Below, in pieces: positions 8,686-18,007 of a stretch of 64,000 bases of DNA. The position numbers and the translations under genes are program-made. The stretch covers positions 1-64,000 of the forward strand of contig NZ_AUBC01000024.1 in NCBI RefSeq assembly GCF_000429045.1, given 5' to 3'. The number at the start of each line of letters is the position of its first letter. The stretch's first letter is position 1. The notes beneath the pieces were generated by a model. That model was not told the origin of the DNA. It did no database searches and saw only the letters and a list, made by a program, of their open reading frames with translations. The stretch comes from Salinarimonas rosea DSM 21201 (GTDB taxonomy: Bacteria > Pseudomonadota > Alphaproteobacteria > Rhizobiales > Beijerinckiaceae).

Positions 8686-11417
8686 AGCGCAGCACCGTCT
8701 CCGAGCGGGCGCTGGTCCTCGCTCCGCGAGGCCGGGACGCTGCGATCGCCACGGTTGTCCTGGCCGAAGCCGGGCTGGCCGGCCATGCCTGCTCGTCGCT
8801 GCCGCAGCTGGTCGGCGAGCTGGACGCCGGCGCGGCGTTCGTAGTGGTGACGGAGGAAGCCCTCGCCACCGCCGACCTGTGCCCGCTCGCCGCGTGGCTG
8901 GCCGACCAGGAGGAATGGTCGGACCTTCCCTTCGTGCTGCTGACCAGCGGCCAGACGGGCCTGGAGCGCAACCCGGCCGCGAAGCGCTACCTGGACATCC
9001 TCGGCAACGTCACCTTCCTGGAGCGGCCGTTCCACCCCACCACCCTCGTCAGCCTGGCCCGCTCCGCCCTGCGCGCGCGGCGTCGCCAGTACGAGGCGCG
9101 AGCCCGATTGAACGAGCTGCGCGAGAGCGAGGCGCGCTTCCGGAACATGGCCGACAACGCCCCGGTCATGCTGTGGGTGACGGACCAGAGCGGCTCCTAC
9201 ACCTACCTGAGCCGCCTCTGGTACGAGTTCACTGGCGGGAGCGAGCAGGAGGCCCTGGGCCACGGGTGGACCGGCGCGATCCATGCCGAGGACCGGCACG
9301 GAGCGGAGCGCGTGCTCCGCGAGGCCAATGCGTCGAAGACACCGTTCCAGATCGAGTATCGCCTGCGGCGCAGGGACGGTGCTTACCGCTGGGCGATCGA
9401 CACGGCGGCGCCCCGCTTTTCCGCCCACGGGGAGTTCCTCGGCTACATCGGTTCGGTGATCGACATCGACGAGCGGCGGGAGATGGAGGTTCGCCTGCGC
9501 GACCTCAACGCCGACCTCGAACGACAGGTGGTCGAACGCGCGCACGAGCGCGGCAAGCTCTGGCAGGTGAGCCACGATCTCCTCTCCGCCATCGATCTCG
9601 CGACCGCGAGGTTCGACAAGGTCAACCCGGCGTGGACGGCGGCGCTCGGATGGGCGGTCGACGAGCTCGAGGGCCGGGCCTTCGCCGACCACATCCACCC
9701 GGACGATCTGGGCGCGAGCCTCGAGGCGTTCGCATCGGCGCAGGCGGGCGACCCCGTGCTTCGGTTCGAGACGCGCTACCGGACGCGCGCGGGAGACTGG
9801 CGTTGGCTCTCGTGGATGGCGGTTCCGGAGGGCGGCAAGCTCTACTCGACCACCCGCGACGTGACGGCCGAGAAGCAACGGGCCGAGGAATTGAAGGCGC
9901 GGACGGCCGAGCGGGACAGGATCTGGCGGATCTCCCCGGACCTGCTGCTGGTGGTCGGCTTCGATGGCGTCTTGCGCCGGACGAACCCCGCCTGGACGTC
10001 CGTGCTGGGCTACGAGGAGCACGAGCTCGTCGGCGTCCGCCTCGACGACTTCGTCCATCCCGACGATGTCGAGCACACCGAGAAGGCGCTAGTCCACGCG
10101 GCGAGGGGCCCGGTGCCCCCGCTCGAGAACCGCTACCGGCACAAGGACGGCGGCTATCGCTGGATTTCCTGGATCACGGCGCCGCCCGAGGACGGGTTGA
10201 TCTACGCGACGGGCCGTCACATCACGGCGGAAAAAGCGCGGCAGGCGGAGCTGGAAGCGGCTCAGGAGCAATTGCGGCAAGCGCAGAAGATGGAAGCCGT
10301 GGGCCAGCTCACCGGCGGCGTGGCGCACGACTTCAACAACCTCCTCACCATCATCAAGACCTCCAGCGACTTGCTGCGCCGCCCCAATCTTCCCGACGAG
10401 CGCCGTCGGCGCTACGTGGACGCGATCTCCGAGACCGTCGATCGCGGCGCCAAGCTGACGGCGCAGCTCCTCGCCTTCGCGCGCCGTCAGTCGCTCAAGC
10501 CGGAGGCATTCGACGTCGCGGCGCGCATCCAGGCGATCACCGAGATGCTCGCCACCATCGTCGGCGCGCGGGTGCCGATCGTCTCGGACGTGTCGGCCGA
10601 GCCGTGCTGGGTCATGGCGGACGTCAGCCAGTTCGAGACGGCGCTCGTCAACATGGCCGTGAACGCGCGTGATGCCATGGACGGCGAGGGCGCGCTCACG
10701 GTGACGGTCCACCGCGCCGGGCAGGTGCCGGCGATCCGGGGCCACGCGGCGAAAGCCGGTGACTTCGTGTGCGTCGGGCTGTCCGATACCGGTTCGGGCA
10801 TTCCGGCCGAGAAGCTGGAGCGGATCTTCGAGCCGTTCTACACGACGAAGGAAGTCGGCAAGGGCACGGGCCTGGGCCTGAGCCAGGTGTTCGGATTCGT
10901 CAAGCAGTCGGGCGGCGACGTCCTGGTGGAGAGCGAAGTCGGTCGAGGCACGACCTTCACGCTCTTCCTGCCGCGTGTCGACGGCGAGCCGGAGCGCGAC
11001 CTGGCGGTGGGCGATGCGGCCGCAGCCCCCGTCGAGGCGCATGGGCGCGGAAGGCGGGTTCTGGTGGTCGAGGACAACGGCGAGGTCGGACGCTTCTCGA
11101 CCCAGATCCTCCAGGACCTGGGATACGAGCCGACCCTCGCCTGCAACGGAAGCGAGGCGCTCGGTCTCCTCGCCGAGACGAACGGCTTCGACGTGGTGTT
11201 CTCGGACGTCGTCATGCCGGGCATGAGCGGGATCGAGCTCGGCGAGGAGATTCGGCGCCGGCATCCCGGGCTGCCCGTCGTGCTGACGTCCGGCTACAGT
11301 CACGTGCTGGCCGAGGAGGGGCGGCACGGCTTCGAGCTGCTCAAGAAGCCCTATTCGGCCGAAGACCTCTCGCGCATGCTGAGGAACGTGACGCGCGTCC
11401 GCAGAGGACAGGCCTGA
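8682..11417 (+). CDS. Hybrid histidine kinase with degenerate receiver, three PAS domains and C-terminal receiver
   Basis: A 911-residue cytoplasmic kinase with no transmembrane segment. Residues 1-135 resemble a receiver fold, but the phospho-Asp strand reads FVVVTEEAL, so it cannot be phosphorylated normally. Three PAS/PAC units follow (about 145-265, 285-400 and 410-525), then HisKA with His549 (GGVAHDFNN). The HATPase motifs are [17 protein letters not shown] and [11 protein letters not shown] true receiver ends the protein, with Asp842 in [11 protein letters not shown]. It starts at a GTG overlapping the KaiC stop. Phosphate probably passes from His549 to Asp842 or to an unlinked regulator. 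Confidence 0.9.
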   Translation: MKRSTVSERALVLAPRGRDAAIATVVLAEAGLAGHACSSLPQLVGELDAGAAFVVVTEEALATADLCPLAAWLADQEEWSDLPFVLLTSGQTGLERNPAAKRYLDILGNVTFLERPFHPTTLVSLARSALRARRRQYEARARLNELRESEARFRNMADNAPVMLWVTDQSGSYTYLSRLWYEFTGGSEQEALGHGWTGAIHAEDRHGAERVLREANASKTPFQIEYRLRRRDGAYRWAIDTAAPRFSAHGEFLGYIGSVIDIDERREMEVRLRDLNADLERQVVERAHERGKLWQVSHDLLSAIDLATARFDKVNPAWTAALGWAVDELEGRAFADHIHPDDLGASLEAFASAQAGDPVLRFETRYRTRAGDWRWLSWMAVPEGGKLYSTTRDVTAEKQRAEELKARTAERDRIWRISPDLLLVVGFDGVLRRTNPAWTSVLGYEEHELVGVRLDDFVHPDDVEHTEKALVHAARGPVPPLENRYRHKDGGYRWISWITAPPEDGLIYATGRHITAEKARQAELEAAQEQLRQAQKMEAVGQLTGGVAHDFNNLLTIIKTSSDLLRRPNLPDERRRRYVDAISETVDRGAKLTAQLLAFARRQSLKPEAFDVAARIQAITEMLATIVGARVPIVSDVSAEPCWVMADVSQFETALVNMAVNARDAMDGEGALTVTVHRAGQVPAIRGHAAKAGDFVCVGLSDTGSGIPAEKLERIFEPFYTTKEVGKGTGLGLSQVFGFVKQSGGDVLVESEVGRGTTFTLFLPRVDGEPERDLAVGDAAAAPVEAHGRGRRVLVVEDNGEVGRFSTQILQDLGYEPTLACNGSEALGLLAETNGFDVVFSDVVMPGMSGIELGEEIRRRHPGLPVVLTSGYSHVLAEEGRHGFELLKKPYSAEDLSRMLRNVTRVRRGQA

Positions 11418-11489
11418 GCCCGGACGTCGGGGACGCGCCTCACGGCCGTCGTCGAACCTCGAAGCCCGTCCGCACCGCTCGGCGCGCCG

Positions 11490-12413
11490 TCACGCGGGAG
11501 ATCGTCCGCGAGCCTCGCGCGCGGCCTCGACGAGCGCCGTGAAGGCCGGCGAGAGCAGGTGCAGCGCCTGCGCGATCTCGGCGCGGGACATCTGCTTGGG
11601 CGGGCCTGCGGGCGTGTTGTTGGCGTCGACCACGTAGATGCGGCCGTCGCCCTTGTCGCGCAGCACGTCGATCTCGGCGTAGTCGAGCTCCATGGCCTCC
11701 GCGAAGCGGAGAATGTTCGCGCGCTCACGGTCCGTGAAGACCGCCTCGGGCGCCGCCATGCGCGCGGTGCGCACGTCCTTGAGATCGGCGTCGATGGGGC
11801 GGCGCTTCTCGTAGACGACGGGAATGGTCCCGCCGTAGATCGGGACGCGCAGATCGAGCGCCTGCCCCCCCTCCGTGGTATCGATGAAGCGCTGATACAC
11901 CCGGTCCCGCCGGACGTCCTCGGGCCGCATCGGGCCCTCCACGATCCGTCCCTCGAAGGAATGGTTCGTGTCGGCCTTCTCCACGAGGAGCCCTTCGTGC
12001 CGGGTGGGGTCGACCGTCAGCGAATAGCCGAACACCTCTTCGAAGACCTGTCCCACCCGCCGCTTGGAGACGTCGCGGCAGCGCACGTTCACGCCCGGCT
12101 CCGGCGGGGGGGAAGGGTGCTGGTCCAGGTGGTAGCAGCTGTACCAGAACAGGTCGTGGGGCTCCTCGGGCCGTGTCGTGATCCGATAGCCGTTCACGGC
12201 GCACAGCTTGAACAGGGCCTGGTAGCGCGAGGGCCGGTCCGGCCAGGCCAGGATCGTCAGCCGCGGCCACAACCCGGTTCGCAGCGCAATGCGCGTCGGC
12301 GGGACGAACGGCGCCATCTCGTAGCCGACGCCGACGCCGTCGCGCAGCCTGGCGCCCCGAGCGCCGGGCAGCACCGCCGCGACGCGTTTCATGACGGCGA
12401 GCGTCGGGATCAT
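11490..12413 (-). CDS. ATP-grasp-like protein of unknown function
   Basis: A 307-residue protein. The C-terminal part (YAEIDVLRDKGDGRIYVVDANNTPAGPP) resembles the metal-binding end of ATP-grasp ligases, where acidic residues and Asn hold Mg-ATP. The middle contains RVGQVFEEVFGY and a Lys/Glu-rich segment. The start after CCGGAGGCACG is preferred over an ATG eight codons upstream that lacks a ribosome-binding site. It is divergent from ugd at the edge of the EPS locus, so it could act on a sugar or peptide there, but no substrate can be named. The 72 bp to the convergent kinase gene shows no clear terminator. Confidence 0.7.
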   Translation of the reverse strand: MIPTLAVMKRVAAVLPGARGARLRDGVGVGYEMAPFVPPTRIALRTGLWPRLTILAWPDRPSRYQALFKLCAVNGYRITTRPEEPHDLFWYSCYHLDQHPSPPPEPGVNVRCRDVSKRRVGQVFEEVFGYSLTVDPTRHEGLLVEKADTNHSFEGRIVEGPMRPEDVRRDRVYQRFIDTTEGGQALDLRVPIYGGTIPVVYEKRRPIDADLKDVRTARMAAPEAVFTDRERANILRFAEAMELDYAEIDVLRDKGDGRIYVVDANNTPAGPPKQMSRAEIAQALHLLSPAFTALVEAAREARGRSPA

Positions 12414-12654
12414 CGTGCCTCCGGATCGATAGGACATGCGACCGAGCGCTGCGGCGCGCGTGCGGGCGAGTGGTCAATTGCTCGACGGACGGAGAGTTCC
12501 CGGCTCGGCCGCCCCGTCTCCGGTCCGCGCCGCAATTGGCGTGCGGGCGACGTCGCATGCGGCGAACGCTCCCCAGCGTGGCGCGCGGGCTCGGAAACTT
12601 TTCACGTCCTGCGACGTCATGGTCGGATACGTTTTCAAGGGAAGGGAGTGCGAC

Positions 12655-13959
12655 ATGCGCGTCGCGATGATCGGTTCGGGCTACGTAGGCCTGGTGTCTG
12701 GGGCCTGCTTCGCCGAGTTCGGCCACGAGGTCTGCTGCGTGGACAAGGACCCGGAGAAGATCGCCGCGCTCGAGGCGGGCCGGATGCCGATCTACGAGCC
12801 GGGGCTCGAGGACCTCGTGCGCCGCAATGTCCAGCAGCGGCGGCTCGCCTTCGCGACGGACCTGACGGAGGCCGTCGCGGACGCCGAGGTCGCCTTCATC
12901 GCGGTCGGCACGCCGTCGCGGCGCGGCGACGGGCACGCGGACCTGTCCTTCGTCACCGCCGCCGCCCGCGAGATCGCGCACGCCATGCGCGGCTACACCG
13001 TTGTGGTGACGAAGTCGACGGTGCCGGTCGGGACCGGCGACGAGGTCGAGCGGATCATCCGCGAGGAGCGGCCGGACGCCGAGTTCGCCGTCGTCTCCAA
13101 CCCGGAGTTCCTGCGCGAAGGCGCGGCGATCGACGACTTCAAGCGACCGGACCGGATCGTGGTCGGCGCCGAGGACGAGCGCGCCGCGGACGTGATGCGC
13201 GCACTCTACCGGCCGCTGTACCTCAACCAGGCGCCCGTGATCGTCACCTCGCGGCGCACGGCCGAGCTGACCAAGTACGCGGCCAACGCCTTCCTCGCCA
13301 CCAAGATCAGCTTCATCAACGAGATCGCGGACCTGTGCGAGAAGGTCGGCGCCGACGTGCAGGACGTCGCCCGCGGCATCGGGCTCGACAACCGCATCGG
13401 TCCGAAGTTCCTCCACGCCGGCCCGGGCTACGGCGGCTCGTGCTTCCCCAAGGACACGCTCGCCCTGATCAAGACCGCGCAGGACGCGGAATGCCCGGTG
13501 CGCATCGTCGAGACGGTGGCGGCGGTCAACGACCAGCGCAAGCGCGCCATGGGCCGCAAGGTGATCGCCGCCTGCGGCGGCTCCGTGCGCGGCAAGCGGA
13601 TCGCGGTGCTGGGGCTGACCTTCAAGCCCAACACCGACGACATGCGCGACGCGCCCTCCATCGCCGTGGTCCAGGCGCTGCAGGACGGCGGGGCCACGGT
13701 GGTCGCGACCGATCCGGAGGGCGTCGAGCAGGCGAGGAAGGTGCTCGACGGCGTCACCTATGCGCCGGACGCCTATGCCTGCGCCGAGGGCGCCGACGCG
13801 GCGGTGATCGTCACCGAATGGAACGCCTATCGCGCGCTCGACTTCGCGCGTCTGGCGCGCATCATGGCGGCGCCGGTCGTCGTCGACCTGCGCAACGTCT
13901 ACCGTCCCGAGGAGATGCGCGCGATGGGCATTTCCTACGCCAGCGTCGGCCGGCACTGA
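12655..13959 (+). CDS. ugd: UDP-glucose 6-dehydrogenase
   Basis: A 434-residue enzyme oxidising UDP-glucose to UDP-glucuronate with two NAD+. The Rossmann motif is MIGSGYVGLVSGACFAEFGH. STVPVGTGDE and NPEFLREGAAIDDF are family motifs, and Cys263 in GPGYGGSCFPKDTLAL forms the thioester intermediate. The C-terminal NAD domain includes LGLTFKPNTDDMRDAPS. Length is standard for the class. The start follows GAAGGGAG; longer readings begin in non-conserved sequence. It supplies uronic acid donor for the EPS glycosyltransferases. Its 3' end faces the leftward glycosyltransferase operon with 57 bp between. Confidence 0.96.
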   Translation: MRVAMIGSGYVGLVSGACFAEFGHEVCCVDKDPEKIAALEAGRMPIYEPGLEDLVRRNVQQRRLAFATDLTEAVADAEVAFIAVGTPSRRGDGHADLSFVTAAAREIAHAMRGYTVVVTKSTVPVGTGDEVERIIREERPDAEFAVVSNPEFLREGAAIDDFKRPDRIVVGAEDERAADVMRALYRPLYLNQAPVIVTSRRTAELTKYAANAFLATKISFINEIADLCEKVGADVQDVARGIGLDNRIGPKFLHAGPGYGGSCFPKDTLALIKTAQDAECPVRIVETVAAVNDQRKRAMGRKVIAACGGSVRGKRIAVLGLTFKPNTDDMRDAPSIAVVQALQDGGATVVATDPEGVEQARKVLDGVTYAPDAYACAEGADAAVIVTEWNAYRALDFARLARIMAAPVVVDLRNVYRPEEMRAMGISYASVGRH

Positions 13960-14016
13960 CCGGCCGCCATCGCGTGCGGTCCTCCTCCTGCGCGTGGCCC
14001 TCCTGGGCCCGGCGCC

Positions 14017-15213
14017 TCAACGCGCGCGGCGCAGGAGGGCCGGGCCGAACGCGACCGCCGCACCGGACGCGAGCGCGAGCATCAGCGAGAGCGTCAGCGC
14101 CGCCTCGCGCAGCCGGCCGCCCGTCGCCGCCTCGCGGACCCGCCAGCGCAGCCCGCGCGCGAGACCGGCGCCCAGCCCAGCGCCGCCTCGCGAGCGCGCG
14201 AGCGCCGCGAGCGAGCGGCGGGCGCCGGCGTCCTCGAGCACGTCCGCCACGCCGTATTTCGAGCCGAAGGCGCGCGCCAGGATCGCACGCTCCTCGGACG
14301 AGAGCGGGCTGCGGCCCAGCCGCAGCGCCGCGCGGAAGTCGCGGGTCGCCTCGCGCCAGAGGCGCTTGCGCGCCATGATCACGCCGCGCTGGATCAGCGC
14401 CCGGCGCGTCTGCGCGGCGTCGAGGTCGGCCGGCGCGCCGGGGAGATAGGCGCTCAACGGGAAGGAGCGGTAGACCTCCCGGAAGATCCGCTGATCGGCC
14501 TCGAGCCAGCGCCGCTGCGCCGATCCGGCCTCGAACCTGTCCGTCTGCGAGCCGCGGGCGCCGTCGTGGACGCGCTGGTCGAAGACCACCGCCTCGGTCA
14601 CGGCGGGGCGCGCCGCACGCGCGAGGCGGATCGCCATCTCGTAGTCCTGGCTGCGGGTGAGACGCGTGTCGAACGGCCCGACCGTCTCGTAGAGGCTCTT
14701 GCGCACCAGCATGCCGGGCTGGTGGGCGAAGAAGTCCTCGAGCGTCGCGACGAGGAAATCGTCGGGCGCCGCGGCGCGCCAATAGCCCGTGCCGAGCATG
14801 CGGCGGGCACCGGTGCCGGGCTCCTCGACGAAGCGTTCGTGGCGCCCGTAGGCGAAACCGGCGTCGGGATCGGCGGCGAGCAGCCCGGCGAGCCGCTCGT
14901 GGGCGTCGGGCCGCGCCAGGTCGTCGTCGTCGACGATCCAGATCAGCGGATGCGCCGCACGTGCGATGGCGAGGTTGAGCGAGGCCGACTTGCCCGTGTT
15001 GGCGTCCTTGCGCAGGTAGGTGACACGGTCACCGTAGGTCGCGACGACCGCGTCCGTCCCGTCGGTCGAGGCGTCGTCGACGACGAGGATCTCGTCGACG
15101 GGCCGCGTCTGCGCGAGCACCGAGTCGATGGCGGCGCGGAGGTAGGCCGCACGCTCGTAGGTGGGGATGACGACGGTCGTCCTGTCCATGCTTCCCATGC
15201 TCCCGCCGCTCAT
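14017..15213 (-). CDS. GT2-family glycosyltransferase with C-terminal membrane helix
   Basis: A 398-residue GT-A glycosyltransferase. The N-terminal motifs are TTVVIPTYERAAYLRAAIDS, VVDDASTDGT and the acidic metal-binding cluster IVDDDD. LTRSQDYEMAIRLARAARP supplies the acceptor-side ED-like motif. The end (LTLSLMLALASGAAVAFGPAL) is one hydrophobic helix, so the enzyme is likely tethered to the inner membrane. The ATG at 15213 overlaps the upstream gene's stop and follows GGAGCGGAG. It is the last gene of a seven-gene leftward operon starting with the ABC exporter at 24018. Sugar and linkage are unknown. Confidence 0.88.
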   Translation of the reverse strand: MSGGSMGSMDRTTVVIPTYERAAYLRAAIDSVLAQTRPVDEILVVDDASTDGTDAVVATYGDRVTYLRKDANTGKSASLNLAIARAAHPLIWIVDDDDLARPDAHERLAGLLAADPDAGFAYGRHERFVEEPGTGARRMLGTGYWRAAAPDDFLVATLEDFFAHQPGMLVRKSLYETVGPFDTRLTRSQDYEMAIRLARAARPAVTEAVVFDQRVHDGARGSQTDRFEAGSAQRRWLEADQRIFREVYRSFPLSAYLPGAPADLDAAQTRRALIQRGVIMARKRLWREATRDFRAALRLGRSPLSSEERAILARAFGSKYGVADVLEDAGARRSLAALARSRGGAGLGAGLARGLRWRVREAATGGRLREAALTLSLMLALASGAAVAFGPALLRRAR

Positions 15214-16430
15214 CGCTCCGCTCCGGCGGGCCGCCTGCCGTCCGCGAGCGCGAGCAGCATGGCTTCCAGGCGGTCGTTGAGGGCCTCGTTGTCGAATTGC
15301 GCCTCGATGCGCCGGCGCGCCTTCTCGGTGAAGCCGGCGCGGGCGTCCGCGTCGCGCACGAGGCGGACGAGATGGTCTGCCAGCGTGTCGGGATCCCGCT
15401 CGGGCGCGAGGAGGCCCTCCTCGCCGTCCCCGATCAGCTCGGGAATGCCGCTGTGCCGCGTGGAGACGACGGGCAGGCCCGCCGCCATGGCCTCCATCAG
15501 CGAGACCGGTATGCCTTCCATGTCGCCGTCCCGCGCGGTGACGCTCGGCAGCGCGAACACGTCGGCCTCGGCGAGCTCGGCGCGCACCGCATCGTGCGGG
15601 AGCGCGCCGCGGAAGCGCACGGCGTCGTCGAGCCCGAGCGTCGAGGCGAGCGCCTTCAGGTCCGCCTCGAGCGGGCCGGTGCCGACGATCGTCAGCTCGA
15701 GATCGGGCTCCTCGCGCCGCGCGCGGGCGAGGGCGCGCAGCAGGAACTCGGTGCCCTTCTTCTCGACGAGCCGGCCCACGGTCACGATCCGGCGCACCGG
15801 GCGGCTCGCCGGACGGGGCGCGTAGCGCAGGCTCGCGAGGTCGACGCCCATGCGGTGCACGAAGGTCCGCTGCGGGGGCGCGCCGAGCGCGGTCAGGCGC
15901 GCGCGCCACATCTCGCTGACGGCGAGGAAGAGATCGCCACGGGCGAACAGGTCGTCGTAGATGCGCGGCGAGGTGAGCGCGCGCGAGACGTCGTCGCCAT
16001 GGAAGATCGTGACGAGCTTCGCCTGTCGACGGCGCCGGCGGGTCGCCTGGGCGAGCGCGGCGCCGAACCAGCCGAAGTTGCACACGACGACGTCCTGGGC
16101 GGCGCAGGCTCGCCGCTCGATCGCCGCCTCGAGGCCGCGCCGCACGCGCCAGGGCAGGCGTCCCTGCAGGCGGGCCAGGGCGGGCCGGCGCGGGCGCGTC
16201 GTCGCGATCCGCAGGTCCGGGTCGAAGGCGATCGGGGAGGTCGCGGGATCGCCGGCCCGCTCGTCGGCGAGAACCGAGACGTCGTGGCCGCGCGCCACCA
16301 TCCCCGCCACCTGGCGCGCGACGAAGGTTTCGCTCAGGGTCGGGAAGCGGCCGACGCGGAAGGCGATCTTCAGCGCACGGGCCGATGATCCGCGGGGCGC
16401 GGGCGAGCGGATGGCGGTGCGATCGAGCAT
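15210..16430 (-). CDS. GT4-family glycosyltransferase (colanic acid WcaL-like)
   Basis: A 406-residue GT-B enzyme. The N-terminal FRVGRFPTLSETFVARQVAGM is the signature of WcaL/AmsK-type exopolysaccharide transferases. The C-terminal donor domain contains VGRLVEKKGTEFLLRALA, and then EGIPVSLMEAMAAGLPVVSTRHSGIPELI with the E-x7-E nucleotide-sugar motif. The ribosome-binding site is weak. The gene lies 116 bp after the DUF2264 gene and overlaps the next one by ATGA. It should add one sugar to the lipid-linked repeat unit on the cytoplasmic face. Confidence 0.9.
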   Translation of the reverse strand: MLDRTAIRSPAPRGSSARALKIAFRVGRFPTLSETFVARQVAGMVARGHDVSVLADERAGDPATSPIAFDPDLRIATTRPRRPALARLQGRLPWRVRRGLEAAIERRACAAQDVVVCNFGWFGAALAQATRRRRRQAKLVTIFHGDDVSRALTSPRIYDDLFARGDLFLAVSEMWRARLTALGAPPQRTFVHRMGVDLASLRYAPRPASRPVRRIVTVGRLVEKKGTEFLLRALARARREEPDLELTIVGTGPLEADLKALASTLGLDDAVRFRGALPHDAVRAELAEADVFALPSVTARDGDMEGIPVSLMEAMAAGLPVVSTRHSGIPELIGDGEEGLLAPERDPDTLADHLVRLVRDADARAGFTEKARRRIEAQFDNEALNDRLEAMLLALADGRRPAGAER

Positions 16431-16546
16431 GCGGTCTCGGGGTTCCTGATGCGGGACGGGGCTCGACAGCGAACGCCGTGGGCGCGGCCGGGTTCAGCGA
16501 TGCCTGCGCCTCGGGCGAGGGGAGGTGGGGCGGGGCGGAAGCGGAC

Positions 16547-18007
16547 CTACGCGAAGAATGGCGGGTGCGACGGGTAGCGGCGCCCACCGTATTTGGCCGC
16601 GGCGTTCCAGGGCCTGGCGGGATGCCCGAAGGCGAGCGAGCGGATCTGGTCGACAGGGCCGAAGGGCTCGAGCGGCGGCGCGGCGCCCGGCGGATTGTCC
16701 AGGATCTCGATCGTGACGCGCCTCTCGTCCGGCTCGCCCCGTATCCTCCAGCGGCCCGCGGCGGCCATGATGTCGAAGGCCCCTCGCTCGGCCGGAAGCG
16801 GCGCCTCCGGCTCCGTCCAGAAGGCGTCCGTCTCCGGCAGCGCATACGCCGCGATCAGCGAGCGCAGCGACCAGAGCGGGCTCGCGGGCCCGGAATAGCG
16901 CTCGAGGAGACGCAGGTCGCGTGCGAAGTAGCCCTGCGTCGGGACGCCGTGGCGCAGGGCTCCGCGCGCCGCGAAGTAGCGCCACGTCGTCGCGAGCGCC
17001 CGGCGTGCTTCCCCCGGGCCGACGAGATCGGGGTCGGTGCTCTGGCCGAAGACGAGCGGCGCCGCCGCGGCGATGCGGTACGGGATCGAGCGCCCCATCA
17101 CCGGGATGCCGTGGGGCCCGACGAGGTACCTGTAGCTCTCGAGGAAGGCGCGCTGGCAGGGGCGGATGAAGTGGGGGGCGAAGCCCGGGTCGATGCGGTC
17201 GATCCAGGAGAGCGCGTAGTGGAAGCCCCAGGCGCTGTAGTAGTCGACGGCGCCGCCGGGACCGTCCTCGAACCAGCCGTCGCCCAGATGGAAGCCCTCG
17301 ATCCGGGCGAAGCGCTCGCGCGCGTCCGGCACCAGGCCCGGCCGGCCGAGGGCGGCGAACACGCGGTCCACCAGCACGGCGAAGAGGTGCCAGTTGCTCT
17401 CGGGCGTCGCATAGCGCGCGAAGCCGGAGAACCAATCCAAGATCGTGTCCTGCCGCGCCCGGTCGAGCGTGTCCCAGACCTCCGCGCGCAGGAGCCACAG
17501 CGCGAGCGCAACGTCGGCCGCCTCGACCATCCGCTGGTCCTTGTCTCGGGAAAAGGCGCCCCAGTATTCCGGGTGCGTCGGGTCGGTCCCGGTGACGATC
17601 CCGCGCGCCACGGTCTCGCGGGCGTCGAGGGTCTCTCCGCCGAGGAGGGGAATGACGTGCGGGCGGCCCGAGGCGCACCAGGCCGCGAGCAAAGGCGCGA
17701 TGCGGGCGAAGCCCTCCAGGCGATCGTTGCGCGGCTCGTAGGCGTTCGGGAAGCCGGGATAGTCGGCGCCCGCGCCGCCGCTGGTGCGGTGGCGCTGGAA
17801 GCCGAGCGCGAAATAGCGGACGAGATCGTCGAAGGCCTCGCGCGGCGCGGGGTCGCGCGCGATGCCGGCGAGCAGGCGCTCGCCGCGGCGCGGGAAGCGC
17901 CGCGCGCGCCAGCCCATCTTCCCGCGCCGCCCGACCCCGCGGGCGAGGCGCGCGGCGCCGCGGGCGACGCCGGCGAGCCCGCGCATCCGCCCGTCGACAA
18001 CCGTCAC
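16547..18007 (-). CDS. DUF2264 domain-containing protein
   Basis: A 486-residue protein matching the DUF2264 family by pattern: RHRTSGGAGADYPGFPNAYEPRNDRLEGFAR near the N-terminus, the central Trp/Gly-rich HLGDGWFEDGPGGAVDYYSAWGFHY, then GRSIPYRIAA. The family is thought to adopt an all-helical barrel like polysaccharide lyases and glycoside hydrolases, but its activity is not established. The GTG at 18007 has GAGG 7 nt upstream and overlaps the methyltransferase stop; a later ATG (17986) lacks a ribosome-binding site. No signal peptide is obvious, so it probably acts in the cytoplasm. Its place within the EPS operon suggests a role in EPS sugar processing. Confidence 0.8.
   Translation of the reverse strand: MTVVDGRMRGLAGVARGAARLARGVGRRGKMGWRARRFPRRGERLLAGIARDPAPREAFDDLVRYFALGFQRHRTSGGAGADYPGFPNAYEPRNDRLEGFARIAPLLAAWCASGRPHVIPLLGGETLDARETVARGIVTGTDPTHPEYWGAFSRDKDQRMVEAADVALALWLLRAEVWDTLDRARQDTILDWFSGFARYATPESNWHLFAVLVDRVFAALGRPGLVPDARERFARIEGFHLGDGWFEDGPGGAVDYYSAWGFHYALSWIDRIDPGFAPHFIRPCQRAFLESYRYLVGPHGIPVMGRSIPYRIAAAAPLVFGQSTDPDLVGPGEARRALATTWRYFAARGALRHGVPTQGYFARDLRLLERYSGPASPLWSLRSLIAAYALPETDAFWTEPEAPLPAERGAFDIMAAAGRWRIRGEPDERRVTIEILDNPPGAAPPLEPFGPVDQIRSLAFGHPARPWNAAAKYGGRRYPSHPPFFA

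Noticed and set aside
8682-9085. Calling the first domain of the hybrid kinase a functional receiver
   Set aside because: The strand that should carry the phospho-Asp reads FVVVTEEAL, so only a degenerate receiver is reported.
12590-12630. Stress-type promoter before ugd (GGAAA...CGTC)
   Set aside because: It has two mismatches from GGAAC-N16/17-CGTT, too loose to separate from chance.
11559-14378. 939-codon plus-strand frame across the ATP-grasp and ugd region
   Set aside because: It crosses two real genes in different frames and has no recognisable motif.
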